DNA of 64,000 nucleotides from Yponomeuta sedellus (Eukaryota; Arthropoda; Insecta; Lepidoptera; Yponomeutidae): positions 19,074,182 to 19,138,181 of the forward strand of contig OW203734.1 in assembly GCA_934045075.1 (NCBI GenBank), in the 5' to 3' direction. Of this stretch, positions 1 to 11,498 are shown in pieces; positions within the stretch are counted from its first letter, which is position 1; every line of letters starts with the position of its first letter. The notes beneath the pieces were generated by a model. It searched no databases, was not told the DNA's origin, and saw nothing but the letters and a program-made list of their open reading frames with translations. Made by a program: the position numbers and the translations under genes.

Positions 1-135
1 ACGGTTCTAGGAAACTCTGACGGCTGAAGGAAAACTTGGTGTTCACATATCACAACGCTTGCAATGGCCCAACTTTGAGGTTCTTAAGTGGTGTTAGCTA
101 CGGGTGGACTGTGTAAGAAAACTGAAGAGAAAGTA
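1..135. repeat. SINE tail fragment (tRNA-headed family K)
   Basis: The stretch around 62-95 (a 'caatggcccaactttgagg'-type string) resembles the 3' part of the tRNA-headed SINE seen complete at 32378-32640 and 32771-33033. No head is present here, so it is a truncated copy at the window edge. Similarity was judged by eye only. Confidence 0.35.
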
Positions 136-408
136 AGGAAAACGCTAATAATAGATTTAATAGAAAATGTAGGCAAGAAAATGGTATGAGACAGAGTGGT
201 TGACAAATGTGACAGTAAAAATATAGAATAATGAAAAGGAGGTGAAACTGTCAACAGGTGGTACCTACTAAGTTTTTTTTTACGTAGCGGTATGTAACTT
301 GTATGTTTTTAATTTTTATACGTCTCCCTGCAGAGCACAGGTCTTCTCTCGGAGAAAAGCTTAAGGGTGTTCTTTCGTTGACCATGCTCGCTCGCGTGAT
401 AAAATGAC

Positions 409-457
409 CACCGCAGACGACATTTACACTTTTGGTAAATGTCGTCTGTGGTTTTGA
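409..457. repeat. Short near-perfect hairpin
   Basis: Two arms of about 19 bases, centred near 433, can pair around a loop of about 8 bases; the core arm reads gacgacatttac. The flanks do not extend the pairing, so it is shorter than a typical pre-miRNA. A decayed MITE core is the simplest reading. Confidence 0.5.
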
Positions 458-779
458 TAGATAAAACGGTTGTGGATATTCAATAGACACATTCCTTATT
501 CTGTACCTAGTTTTATATTGAGAAAATTTTTGATTCCATTATTCATAATTATGGGAATAACGTTTTTTAGAACAACTTTTAAGAAAACAAAAATACATTC
601 GAAATGACCTTGATTTAATTATGCAAGTAATCACATTTATCAAAAAATTTGTCATTTAATTACAATTATGAAAAATTTTAAATTATGCTACCGGAACAGG
701 ATACTCTACGTGAGGACAGGACTTAATAGCACAAGGTATCCTTCTTTGGGATCAAGACAAGTGATTGTGTAGTGTGGAA

Positions 780-962
780 GTTACTTATTAATTACAACGC
801 GTACAGACCGCGGATTAGCAATTTCAAGCGTCGAGGTTTGTAAAAACCTCAGAAACTCAGGTTTCCTTACAATGTTTTCTTTCACAGTTGAAAACAAAAT
901 CATTGGTGTTTACAGGACATCCCGAATGTGAGCGCGGCATTCAACCACCGCGCTACTAACGC
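780..962. repeat. Interspersed repeat fragment
   Basis: The 'accgcggattagcaattt' string near 808 recurs near 22136 and 63460. The 'ggtttccttacaatgtttt' string near 860 recurs in the SINE at 32860-32890. It is a mosaic of SINE and LINE-tail pieces with no coding potential. Confidence 0.4.
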
Positions 963-1130
963 ACTATCTATCACTTAGTAAATAAAAGTCTGATAATGTA
1001 AATAATTTGTAGGTAAGGTCTTAGTGATTATTAAGCATCATTTGGGTGACATGGTCTCGTTGTGCACCGAACCCTTAAATAGAAATTAAAAAAAAAACAC
1101 TTAGTACCTAAATAAAAACAATCATGTAGT

Positions 1131-1583
1131 CTGTTAGCTTTAAGAATATAGCTCGGCTACAACCGGATAGAATCGGATATATTCGGTAAGGTAAGGTTTA
1201 TTTTGTATTGATTGTTATTTATAACTTTACATAATTTTTCAAAATAGTGAAGATCAGTTTTATACAGAGCAGGAAGTAGTAGTACACTCGTGTGCTTTCG
1301 GCGAAAATCAAAGCCCTCTCTTAAGCGAGGTATATAGCATAACATAACATTTACATACAGGCACATACATTGCTTCTGGCCCCACAATAGGATACCCTGT
1401 GTCGTGGGAACTAGAAACAACAACATCACAAACATGTAAACATCCAAGACCTGGGGTTTTATTATCCCCAGCCGGGGTTCGAACCCGGGACCTCTTACAT
1501 GGTAGGCAGATGCGCTACCGCTGCGCTACAGAGATATTCTAAAAGATAGATATTCTAAAAGTCATATTCTAAAAGGTAACAGA
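1131..1583. mobile_element. MITE family M, copy 1, with a SINE nested inside
   Basis: The left end (ctgttagctttaagaatat) and right end (atattctaaaaggtaacag) are inverted copies of each other. Both ends also occur at 3393-3750 and 45252-45503. The middle holds the common internal string about a Tyr-rich 'ctgctctgtataaaac'-type core on the minus strand. A tRNA-headed SINE (1339-1533) has inserted near the right end, so the MITE is older. No transposase ORF is present. Confidence 0.6.
1339..1533 (-). mobile_element. SINE family A (tRNA-Gly-like head)
   Basis: On the minus strand it starts with a pol III A-box-like stretch (tagcgcagcggtagcgc) and a B box (ggttcgaacccc) in a fold resembling tRNA-Gly(GCC). 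An A-rich link follows, then 'ccaggtcttggatgttta' and a tail ending in repeats of atgtt. Other copies are at 20336, 38672, 42070, 46235, 52819 and 56897. It is a SINE, not a functional tRNA: the anticodon arm does not pair cleanly and the body is always attached. Confidence 0.75.
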
Positions 1584-2091
1584 CTGTAACCTATTCGACA
1601 AAATCGTTGCGCAATCCATCTGTGCTATTAACTCTACATAAAGAGGTAGTAATTAACACGCCCTCAGGCCTCTTCGCTTAGGTACAAATCCCTTCAAAGG
1701 GCTTCGTAGAGGCTTTCCTTCATTATTATTTAGTGGCAAATACTTAATGCTTTGATTTAAGCGAGTTTGAAGTGTGAGCTGTTTTAGAAGACACGTTTTG
1801 CTAGTAGCACCTACATTATTGAAATTCGGAATATTGTAAGTAATAATTTAAATACTGGTGTATTTAGATCTGATTATTGCCTAGCAAGGCAGGATGACAT
1901 TCATTACGTATTTAAAGGCTAAAGAGTTTTGAGTCCCGGCATGGGTGGATTTTTAAGCCTCTAAAATAGGTTTTTAATTTTTTTCTTAGCATGGGTCAGT
2001 GCATAAAAAGAATATAATCCATTAAATGTTTCTGTGAAACCATTAATAGCCTATGATTTTACTAAAACTTGGTGTAATAATTTCAAAATCT

Positions 2092-2162
2092 CCTCTACTC
2101 CCTCTCTCTTTCTCTCTCTGAGAGAAGGCCTGTGCTCTGCAGTGGGACGTTTATAGGCTACA
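2092..2162 (+). repeat. CT-rich microsatellite and repeat tail family J
   Basis: A (CT)n run leads into 'ctgtgctctgcagtgggac' and 'gtttataggctacat'. The same tail occurs near 13281-13335, 40498-40565, 58165-58205 and 63395-63440. It is probably the 3' end of a LINE or LINE-mobilised SINE. No ORF is present. Confidence 0.55.
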
Positions 2163-2204
2163 TATTTTTTTTGTCAATTTCATTACGTTTTAAAAACCTA
2201 TTTA

Positions 2205-2567
2205 GAGGCTAAAAATTCCACCCATGCCGGGATTCGAACCCGCGACCTCTGGCTATCCGTGCCATCGCTCTATCCAACTGAGCTAATGGGCGACTCACCG
2301 GCATCAGTGAAATTTCGAACCTCTTTACACTATTCTCTGTATTACGTACAGGCAACGACATCTGGCTTAAGCAAATTGCATCACTTACAGCCCCGACTGA
2401 TATCGCTGTACCCACATGATTATACTATTTTTATTTTTAATGCACTATCCCGTGCTAAGGACAATTTTAAAAAAAACCTATTTAGAGGCTTAAAATTCCC
2501 TATTTAGAGGAAATCTTTAATGGATGTCAAAAAAACCTATTTAGAGGAAATCTTTAATGGATGTCAA
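2205..2567 (-). mobile_element. SINE family B (tRNA-like head) plus a short tandem duplication
   Basis: The minus-strand head has a B box (gggttcgaatcccggc) and an A-box region (agctcagttggatagag) at 2222-2290. The body continues to about 2480 and includes the 'gcactatcccgtgctaagg' end. From about 2496 to 2567 a ~37-base piece (cctatttagaggaaatc...) is repeated twice in tandem. Other copies are at 25335, 32130, 33420, 47648, 52215 and 53694. Confidence 0.7.
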
Positions 2568-2914
2568 AGCCTACGTCTACATTGGCACTAATTTGCCAGG
2601 CCGGCTAGTGACAAACGCTTATTCGGATATTTATACATTAGTTTATTTTTCAAAATCTAAATAGTTACAGTAGGTATCCTTCATCCTGTAACCTCACAGT
2701 CGATCGACATATAACAAAACTTAAGCTGTCATTTCGTATCAAAGCAATAAGACCTTAATTTTCTAGATGACCTAACCGGCCTTAGGGCACGTCGAGGATC
2801 AAATAAATTAACGACTTAGCAATCAACAATGATGACAAGTACTATAAGGGGTTGTTGTTTTAAGGACCAACATTTCATGCAAACGTTGAAAAGGTGAACA
2901 AAAAAAACATTCGT

Positions 2915-3030
2915 CATTAAATTGCTATTAGCAATAAGGCCGCCAATTGTATCTTATCTTCTGCATCTGCTGTTTCTGTATCAATTTTCCGGTATATAAT
3001 AAGGAATATTCTTATCTTATCGTATGTTAT
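2915..3030 (+). repeat. LINE 3'-UTR tail (GGCCGCC family)
   Basis: It contains 'caataaggccgccaattgta', the signature of a LINE 3' end that elsewhere (51255-51375, 52400-52485) ends in 'tgtacaataaag' and (TATC)n. It is 5'-truncated with no coding sequence. Confidence 0.5.
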
Positions 3031-3159
3031 CTCAAATGGCCTACAATTTGAAGGGTTTTAAAATCCGTCTAAAATAATGCACTTCCGGCTTCATAACAGA
3101 ACCCAGTGCATGATTTCTACTGGATTCATTGCGCAGCCCGAGTGAGTAAGTTAGGAGAA

Positions 3160-3305
3160 AAGTAGATAGATGATAGAGAGAACTTCATTGCATTGCAGAG
3201 CACTTTTTCAACCAGAAAAAATAATTACATCCACGAGTTCTTAAATCTGAGTAATGTTATACAATTATCGCTTAGAGCGATCTCTTCCAGACGACGTATG
3301 GTTGG
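3160..3305 (-). repeat. LINE 3'-UTR tail, minus strand
   Basis: It is the same family as 20085-20230: both carry 'cttaaatctgagtaatgtt' and 'gatctcttccagac' strings in the same order. The 'cttccag' here is part of the repeat and should not be read as a splice acceptor. Confidence 0.5.
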
Positions 3306-3392
3306 AGGGTTGTATGAAGAATGTAGTTGGCACGTAAGTGCATGTACACAAATAATAAAATCGAAAACATAAATGGAAATACCAAGTATAGT

Positions 3393-3750
3393 CTGTTAGG
3401 TTTTAGAATATAGGTACCTCGGGCTCTAGAGTAGGCTTCGGTTTTCGCCGAAAGCACACGAGTGTAATACTACTTCCTGCTCTGTATAAAACTTTTCTTA
3501 GCTATTTTGAAAAGTTATGGCAGATCAAGTGTCGTATTTGTTCCGATATTTCTATTACACGAATATGTCCGATTCTTAGTTAAATATGAAACGGGTCAAA
3601 TCGCGATTATTTATTAGGTAAAATTGCGATTACTTATTAGGTAAAACCTACGTTTTTATATATATCTTTTTATGAGTATCGCGAATCATTAAGAAATACT
3701 ATGTCCGATTTTATTCGATAGTAGCCGAGGTATATTCTAAAAGCTAACAG
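3393..3750. mobile_element. MITE family M, copy 2, interrupted
   Basis: The inverted ends (ctgttaggttttagaatata on the left, tattctaaaagctaacag on the right) bracket the shared core 'ctgctctgtataaaacttt'. A Penelope-like terminal remnant (3590-3705) is embedded. No ORF is present. Confidence 0.65.
3590..3705. repeat. Penelope-like terminal remnant, family 2
   Basis: It carries 'gaaacgggtcaaatcgcgat', 'tatttattaggtaaa' and the end motif 'gcgaatcattaagaaatact'. These also occur at 5300-5488, 11025-11190, 39060-39160 and 60335-60482. The motif order suggests a short palindromic terminal repeat rather than a gene. Assignment to Penelope-like elements is by analogy with the coding copy at 11499-12410 and is inference. 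Confidence 0.4.
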
Positions 3751-3799
3751 AAAAGGTTGCATGAAAATAAAAACATTGGCCTCTGCATCTACGTAATGA

Positions 3800-3945
3800 T
3801 ATGATTTATACAGCGTCCAGTAGTTCTTCACTCACACATGATGGGTGAAGTGACCACTCGGATGTTGCTGTGCTTGGTGCAGTGGCTTGCCCAGCACCTA
3901 TGCCATCCTGACAGCTTAGTCGGCCTAGAGGAAAGACTAGTCAAT
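3800..3945 (-). repeat. SINE family L body fragment
   Basis: The strings 'tacagcgtccagtag', 'gggtgaag' and 'atgccatcctgacagctta' appear in reverse orientation in the longer copy at 55830-56115, which keeps its tRNA-like head. The head is missing here. Confidence 0.5.
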
Positions 3946-4236
3946 ATGTGCGGAGCTAACCAAGCCGCGGGTTTCCTCACTTCGTTTTCCTGCACCGTTA
4001 GCTTGTAGTATTGCGACTACAAATAGTAAATACATTCACTAGACATTTTTGAACGCACCGAAATGCACATCTTATTAAGGTAGTCTAGAAAAGATATTTT
4101 ATCGCGTTTAGCGATAAGACTGCCAGTTGCATACTAAAAATATTTAAGTTTTTCATGTACTTTTAAAATGTATGGTTTGCAGTAAAGAGTATTACTCTAA
4201 TCTAAACCGCTGACGACCGACGTCATTAACACATTC

Positions 4237-4376
4237 AGGGCTGATTTTTCAATAGTCAGATAACTTTTATCTGAGGAATAAAAATGGCGGTTTGACAGTT
4301 TATGTATGAAAATTATGTCAAACCGCCATTTTTATTCCTCAGATAACAGTTATCTGACTATTGAAAAATGAGCCCT
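4237..4376. mobile_element. Palindromic MITE, ~140 bp
   Basis: The two arms are nearly perfect inverted copies of about 60 bases (left begins agggctgatttttcaatag; right ends ctattgaaaaatgagccct) around a loop of about 20 bases. The arms contain 'aaaaatggcggtttgaca'. No ORF or transposase is present. Confidence 0.75.
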
Positions 4377-4920
4377 CAGTGATAATCATTTTGGTATAAT
4401 TTTTGCTATGGAAAACTTAGTATTCGAAAGCTGAAATAAAATCATCTTTAGCCACTAAACAATATTTATTTTCTATAAACTTTTTTTTTTTTTAGATACA
4501 TGTAGCATTTAACAGTAATTTAGCCATAATTTAGACTTGTGCTCAAGGATGTTGACAACGTTCTTGCTCGTGCTCGCATTTTTTTATGCAGAAAATTTGA
4601 AAAATCCTATAAATAATTACCTATGGCCTTAGACACTGGAAAGAGCGGGTGATCGTGCTCTTCCACTATAAAGGGAAATATCCCGGTCTGCAGATAGGTA
4701 CTATATGCCGGGCGAAAAATTTCCCTTCGATTTAAAATGATTTTTGTATAGCTGCGGTCACATGAAAAATCATTGCGACTCCAATTTAAATTTGAGGCTA
4801 GTTGAGTATTAAATTCTGCACAAATCCTCATGTACTCAATCAGAATCCTCATAAGAGGCTGCCAGAACACAATTTCATTCAGCCAATGTAAGAAGTTTAC
4901 CTATTTATATATTATATTAA

Positions 4921-5305
4921 ACATGGCATAACTAGTGCCATTATATGACAGCTGGCACCAATGGCTTCGCATGCCTTGCGAAGCACGGAAGCGCTCAGAA
5001 AAAATGCCACTAGCGGTAGTCATGGTACGGTCACCCATCCTGCACCTGACCGCACCTGTTGTTGCTTAACTCAAATGATTGATTCCAATCACTCGGTTCG
5101 GCCAGACCATGAGAGCTTCGAGTCATGTCAGAAGCCTTATGGGCGGCTTGATAACTTCTGACCGTGACGCTCGCCAGTGTCTTACAATCCTCCACCAACC
5201 CGGACTTGGCCACCGTGGTGGAGTATGCTAACCTAACCTTTCTACGACGCAAGAAGAGACCTTTGCCCGAGCAATGGGGACGTGCAAAGGTTGGTATCGA
5301 TATAT
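4921..5305. repeat. Interspersed repeat family C, inverted composite
   Basis: Bases 4921-5125 read in the family C forward direction (cttgcgaagcacggaagcg, then ttgttgcttaactcaa). From about 5126 to 5305 the other half reads in reverse (gggcggcttgataacttc, then ccaacccggacttggcca). This suggests rearrangement between two copies. The ORFs across it are incidental. Confidence 0.6.
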
Positions 5306-5488
5306 TAAACGGGTCTCATTGCGATTATTTATTGTACTCGCCACTTCAGTCTACCCGTGACCACAGCAACTGCAACGCTGCTGTATCGTCGGGAATGAGG
5401 TTATTACTTTTTACTCAATATATAATCGCGATTAGACCCGTTCAATATAATCTATGTATGAACATCGCGAATCATTAAGAAATACTAG
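5300..5488. repeat. Penelope-like terminal remnant, family 2 (imperfect palindrome)
   Basis: The outer strings 'atattaaacgggtctcatt' and 'gattagacccgttcaatata' are inverted copies. The centre carries 'gcaactgcaacgctgctgt'. The end motif 'gcgaatcattaagaaatact' closes the unit. No ORF is present. Confidence 0.45.
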
Positions 5489-5489
5489 T

Positions 5490-5902
5490 CTACTTAGAGT
5501 CATATACCTATTTTCGAATTACCACCTGATTTTTCTCTGACCACTGTACCTACGAAGGGTAGCTATTAACGTATTTTGCGTCCAGTCTAGATTACAATAA
5601 GCTTAGTGTTATCGCCCGTGGGCGTGCAATGTTATTAAATTGCTCTATTGTTTGGACGTACCAACCATGCTACGGTAGTATTTTCATAGGGTTGCCACTA
5701 GTAAAAACTTACCTAAAAAACGTACCTGACCGCACCTGACCGCATAGGCTACATAAAAAGTCAAAATCTGCTAAATTTTTTCTTTGTGCTAGCCGTGGTC
5801 GGAGAGAAGAGCGGTTCCATAAAAGTTCCTTGTTGACTGTGGAACCCTAAAAACGTCGTGTGCTAGGGCCTTAAATAAGTTTTAATTCAGTCTATTTCGA
5901 TC
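5490..5902. other. No gene recognised
   Basis: AT-rich sequence with no convincing ORF, splice-bounded exon or identified repeat. Confidence 0.5.
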
Positions 5903-6218
5903 TGAGTGCTTAGTGCGAGTTTTTTAACTACTCGATCGCGTTAACGTAAACTCATATTTCTATGGCATCGAGGAAGCGCCACCTAGCGACAAGTATGGAA
6001 ATTAAAATAGTTGAGTGCGAGTTGTAATGGTTTACGTTGAGAAGTGAACACGTTTACCAGCCAAAACACGAATAAACGCGAGTGCGAGTTGTACTGTGAC
6101 AGCGTTTTGCCAGTTCGAACGGTTAACTTACTCATACTCACTACTCAATGCTCGATTCACGCGGTAGTAAAGTCATTCGATTGGATCTGTCAAACTCGCA
6201 CTAAGCACTCTGGAGAGT
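5903..6218. mobile_element. MITE family E with ~18-bp inverted ends
   Basis: The left end (gagtgcttagtgcgagttt) and right end (aaactcgcactaagcactc) are inverted copies, and the interior repeats the 'gagtgcgagttgta' theme. A second copy lies at 37590-37875 and lacks the right end. Target-site duplication is unclear (perhaps CTG). No coding sequence is present. Confidence 0.7.
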
Positions 6219-8369
6219 AAGTGGCAACCCTACAGTGAACAGGGGCGAGTGAAACAGGGGCGCGTACACAAATATTTTGACACAACACTCGCCCGATCGG
6301 GGAGAGGATTTGAGCAATCTTCCAAATTAATGCCATAGTCCCGTATCGGATGGCGCTTAGAAAGAGTATTTAACTTTATTGTTCGTGTTTTATTTAGTGC
6401 TTTCTTAATATTTGTTGCACATTTATGAGTAACTGGCTTAACCCGCGGCTATAAATTATCCCACTAGACGCATTATCTACCGGGACATCAAGCATCCTTT
6501 CAATTCAGATCTTTGTCTATCTGCTGGCTAAGTTTCATGTATATCCGTCCAGCTGTTAATGCGTGATTGAGCAAACTTCACAAACTTTCACGTTCATAAT
6601 AGTTATTGTTAGGATTAACTACTTTTTCCCGTTGTTGTATGATGCGAAGGTTGTGTTTTCAGTATTGTGCCGTTAAATAAATGATGAATTAGCTATCTTA
6701 TGGTGTTTACGATTTGACTGTAATAGCTGGGAGTGTTTTTTTTTTTGTTTTTGGACTCTATTTATAATCTAGGATTTTTTAAATAGCTTATATATACGTC
6801 CCATTACATGGCACAGACTTTCAGTCAAAGAGAAAGTTCGACTACCACCGCGTGCCCACCGGGGGCTTGCAATTTCTAGCGCTTTAAATAAAAAAGATAC
6901 AATACATACGTGAGAGACGTGTGCTTACGAAAACTCGCTTCTGTTCTGCGATAAAGTAAGCAGCGACCAAAACATAAATATCACAACCTCACGCCTGTTT
7001 CCCAGAGAGATAAGCAGAGACTACTTGCCTCGATCCTGATTCTTCCACAACCTCTATCACATCAACAATCGTTAGTGGCTGCATGCATACATTGCCTACA
7101 ATCTTCTATTGCACTACCGTCTTACCGTTAGGCCGTAAGATTAGATATTTTATTTACCTTTTTAGGATTCCGTCCCAAAGGGTAAAATTGGGATCCTATA
7201 TTACTAAAACTAAGGCAATCTGTACCACTGTGCCACTGTATGTCATATACCGTGATAGCTAAACGTTTGAAATTTTTCACCTCTAATTTTTATGTTTTTT
7301 TTATTTATTTATTTCAACAATTTTACAGGGAGTCCCTAATTCAACAATGAAGAAAACAGGAACAATACTGAATAATAAAAAAAAAACAATAACAATACAA
7401 CCAGCAACACACTTTTACCAACTATGTTTAATAAGAACTAAATACTAAAGTAAATTTAATAAGATTTTTTACAAAGTTAACATTTGAGTAGCGGCTTTTA
7501 TGAACTCGTTCAGCGTACAAGTAAATAGATCCACCCGATCGGCTACCCGGTTGAGAGCTCGCGATGTTCTTCGGAAACATACTCTTGCTGGTGCAGAATC
7601 TTCTTCGTACTTGGGTTACATGGCCAATACTTGATGACAAAAAGGGCAAAGAGGGGCTTCATGGCAAAGCAGAGTCTTATGTCAAAACTCGAAACTCGTA
7701 CAGCCCTGCTAGATAAAGCATTAAACACGGTTCCCGCCTCTGCGTTATTTTCACAAAACACGTCTTAACTCCGCGAGTGATTTATAAAGGGCCATCACGG
7801 GCCACAATTGAATCGCCCCGCAATCCCAGCCAAAGTATCTATTACCTACGTGCTCCGGGTACGTAACCTACACCAAATATGTTATATCAGAAACGAAGCT
7901 AAGTTGAAAATAGTTTGAGTCCTCTCGTGGTCTGAGCTTGGGTGTGTAGTGGTGATTAGCCGTTACAATAATATTCTGTGTTAACGACCTGAAAATTCTG
8001 AAATGTATTCTGAAACTCAACACTAAAATAAATAATTAGTGATGTACGCATGGAAATATTGGCACTGCTGGAAAATTTATATTTCCATTAGACACATATG
8101 TTTAACGTGCAGGTTATATGCGCCCAAAATTCCCAGTAGACTTTTGGTAATTTTAAATGAAGGTTTAGTATAATCTTAGAGACTGTTCATCTATTACCCA
8201 TATACCAAGACAATTTGATAGGGAGAAGGTCCAAACAAGTCTTATATTTGTTATTCAAACAACTCATATGTTTTCCAGTAATCTTTCATTGAGCAATAGC
8301 AAAAGGTATGTTCATATGAATAAATATGTTTCTTATTACAATTTTTAACTAAATTGTAAGCTACCAACT
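6219..8369. other. Intergenic stretch, no supported gene
   Basis: About 2.1 kb of AT-rich sequence. Short ORFs at 7428-7761 have no recognisable motif. A possible LINE-tail piece lies near 6975-7030 (cacgcctgtttcccagag). Nothing else could be assigned. Confidence 0.45.
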
Positions 8370-8515
8370 GCTAATTTTTCTCTCCGTAAGAACCATCCTC
8401 GTACTTCAAGGAATATTCTAAAAAAAGAATCAGCGAAATCGGTTCAGCTGCTCTCGAGATTTGCGCTTACCAACACATTCAGCGATTCATTTTTATAGTA
8501 TAGAAGATATAGATT
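8370..8515 (+). repeat. LINE tail ('ctctccgtaa' family)
   Basis: It carries 'tttctctccgtaagaacca', 'cgaaatcggttcagctgct' and 'cttaccaacacattcagcg', also seen three times in tandem at 17605-18165 and in reverse at 20931-21115. A constant 3' end with variable 5' truncation fits an RTE-type LINE tail. Confidence 0.6.
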
Positions 8516-9094
8516 TAATGAAGCAAGGTTATTCCATAAAGTTAAAAGAGCAAGATAATCTAGTTGCTTCTCAATCTCAGATAGGAGAAGAGGAAAACCA
8601 CTGGAGTTCGTAGATAAGCTTCTGCAATAGTAATTTTCCTATAACAGCGTCAGATAAAGCGCAAAACTTTGTAAAAGTGTATTTACGTTCTGTCGTTTGT
8701 GTAACGCGTGTCTGTTACCATTAATGTTCCTTTGGAGGATACAAGCTCGTGATTTGTCTCTTGCAGGGATTTGCTCGAGATTATTGTTGTTCTTTTCTTG
8801 AAACTTCGGTTTGTTTATGCGGAGCGGGAGAGAAAGCATTTATTTTGCAATGCGTCGTGTTCTATTTATAGGTATGACGTGTGGTGTTGTAACTAACTAA
8901 AACAACGGAACATTTATAGAATCACTTTGGGTCTGACTTTTGTCCATCCATCCATCTGTCTGTCAAGACCCGAATACGCGTGGATACTTAGCTCTACAGT
9001 CCGTTGAAGTTGTGAAAATCAAACTTAGGGCCGTCTAGGGTGCGAATTGTATATGTGTAACATGCAGTTCTAAACTCCTCTAGGTATTCGCTTG

Positions 9095-9275
9095 CAATGA
9101 AGGGGACACAAACCGGGGGGTGGGCAGCAGCGCCCCCTGTAGTACAATTCCACCAAACTGCGATCCCCAACCCGCATGCCCAGGGTGGGGATTATGGGCA
9201 TTACCCCCAAATGATGGCACAACCAGCAGTGAAATAATATAGCCTGAAGAAAAAAGAAGAAGGGTGGCGCAAGGA
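9095..9275 (+). repeat. SINE-like repeat sharing a LINE tail (family H)
   Basis: The body (gacacaaaccggggggtggg to gatggcacaac) is shared with 46555-46750. It ends in the 'atatagcctgaagaa' tail that closes LINE ORF ends at 50330-50460. This fits a SINE mobilised by that LINE. Confidence 0.55.
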
Positions 9276-9394
9276 ACGGGGAATTACTGAAAACTATGGA
9301 CTCGTGCGAGTAGAGATGTCGTCGCAGACAAACAAAAACATGCACCGTTTATCTGAGACTGGAGCTGCAGCAAGAAATGATCAACCAATCAATT

Positions 9395-9530
9395 ATTCAG
9401 CCTGTACTTGTCCAATGCTGGCATAGGCCTCCCCCAAGGCACGCCACTTCACTCTGTCCTCGGCCATCCTCATCCGAGGAAGAAGTAATCTGTCTCAGAT
9501 CGTCAATTCAACTAGCCGGTGGGCGTCCTG
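9395..9530 (-). pseudogene. LINE reverse transcriptase C-terminal fragment
   Basis: Read on the minus strand it encodes a typical non-LTR retrotransposon C-terminus (MAEDRVKWRALGEAYASIGQ) followed by its tail. The upstream reading frame is broken. It is a 5'-truncated dead copy. Confidence 0.55.
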
Positions 9531-9604
9531 CGCTACTTTTACCAGTTCGTGGTTCCACTCGAGAACCATTGAACCTCACTGACTATCGGTTCTTCGGCTT
9601 ATAA

Positions 9605-10520
9605 TTATGACCAGCTTGCTAATCACATAGGCTATGTCAGCGATCTTAGTTCTCTGGCGGATTGTTTAATTTCCGATGTGGTCAATCCACCTGTGGGTCA
9701 ATCAAAGTAACTTCGAGCATCGCCCATAGCAATAAGGGGATTTAGAGTAGTACTAATTGTTACTTTCATTAATAGAACTCAAAGTATTTAACAGTTGGTA
9801 TAAAATAAATAATAATAAAATACATGTAGCTTAAACTTTGCAGCGTCAATGACAAAAGTCAATCTCGCAAACTGATCGTAAATGGACAGGGTTAAGTATC
9901 AGAGTTCTTCTAAAAATTACATAAAATATGAATAAATAAAAATAAAATATCAGAGTTCTTGAAGCATGTCAATTAAAACTACCTATTTTCTACGACTTTT
10001 CTTTTCAATATCAGTTTTTTTCGATAGGTAATTTACTATAGATACTATAGGTAGATAGGTAACTTAAACGTCTTACTAATTTGTGTGTTTCAGACAAAAA
10101 ACGCATTTTTAAGTACCTGGAGCTGCAGACGAAGAAAAAAATACCGTCACGTCTTTGCTTCGAATAGGTAAATTAACTGTCTCAATATAAATGTCAAATA
10201 CTTAACTCCGAACCAGAATTTACAGGAATTTAAGTAGTATTATAATACAAATAGACGGATAAGCGAAAGGCCTAGTGATTCTAGGCAACAAGTTACAACG
10301 TCGTCAAAAGGCAAATAGATTAGCAACCATAACACAGAATGACATTTACATAATTACGAACACCCCCGGCGTAATCTCGGTGCAGTCTGATAGCTGGGTG
10401 ATGTACTAAGCACACAGGCCAAACCACGAGATGTAGCGTCAACTCAATTTAAATGTGGTTTAGAATTGAGGTTCCTTAACGGTAAATTACGATTTTTAAA
10501 ACAAATGGTTTCGATATCAA
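9605..10520. other. No gene recognised
   Basis: AT-rich sequence with no usable ORF, clear splice sites or assigned repeat. Confidence 0.45.
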
Positions 10521-10524
10521 ACCT

Positions 10525-10888
10525 TGTATGTCCCCACTGCTGGGGCACGGGTATTTTCCTACATCGCAGGAAGGTTAGGCCATACTCCACCACGGGGGCC
10601 AAGTCCGGGTTGGTGAGGGATTGTAAGACAGTGGCGGGCTTTACTGTCAGAAGTTATCAACCCGCCCATATGGCCTCTGACAAGGCTTAACGACTGCCAT
10701 TTCATGACAGCCGGCACCAACGGCTTGACGTGCCTTGCGAAGCACGGAAGCGCTCGTAAAAAATGCCACTAGCGGTAGTCACGGGTCGGTCACACATCCT
10801 GCACCTTACCACGCCTGTTGTTGCTTAACTCAAGTAGTTGATTCCAATTACACGGTTCGTCTAGGCCACGAGCGCGGCAAATGGTTTC
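10525..10888 (+). repeat. Interspersed repeat family C, full-length type
   Basis: It runs from 'tatgtccccactgctgggg' through 'gtcagaagttatcaaccc' and 'ttgcgaagcacggaagcg' to 'cacgagcgc'. At least ten other copies occur in the window. It is about 360 bp, relatively GC-rich, and has no A or B box that I can place. Class unknown. Confidence 0.65.
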
Positions 10889-11024
10889 CTCTATATAAAT
10901 TGCTACTTTTAACTAAAAATGTTCTTCTATTAATTTTAAAATCAATATTCAATGGTATTGTGTGCCCCTGTCAGCCACTTCAAGGTGTTTATTCTCCTTA
11001 GCTACATATTTATTATATTATTTA

Positions 11025-11192
11025 TTAGGTTAAACGTAATTACCTTCATCCCCGACGTTTCAGCATTTTTGCAGTTGCCGTGGTCACGGGAACGTCAGGA
11101 ATTAAGTTTTACCTAGTAAATATTCGCGATTAAACTCGTTTAATATATAACTATGTATGAGTATCGTGGATCATTAAGAAATACTATTTATT
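11025..11192. repeat. Penelope-like terminal remnant, family 2
   Basis: It contains 'ccccgacgtttcagc', 'gcagttgccgtggtcacgg', 'gcgattaaactcgtttaata' and the end motif 'atcattaagaaatact'. The order matches 60335-60482. Confidence 0.45.
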
Positions 11193-11498
11193 CTACTGTT
11201 TTTTTTATTTAATTGGTGGACTTAGCTAAGCCCCTGAGGAATAGGAAGAAAAAGAAGAAGAAAACATATTTTTAACGCCACATAGACATACCAAATTTTA
11301 CAAGAAAGGAAAATACAGAAAAGAAAGCAGGAATAAAACAAAAGCGAAACTATAAATGAATGAAATAAAAACAAATTCCAACGCTACACAGTATGTCGAT
11401 GCAGCGGAAAGTATGTCCCTGTATGACCTAGCTTTCCACTATATCGGATTAGGCATTAAGACGACACCGACGTATCAAAGTATGTATGTATTTGACGT

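Noticed and set aside
409..457. microRNA precursor
   Set aside because: The stem is only about 19-20 pairs and is not extended by the flanks. It is more like a MITE core.
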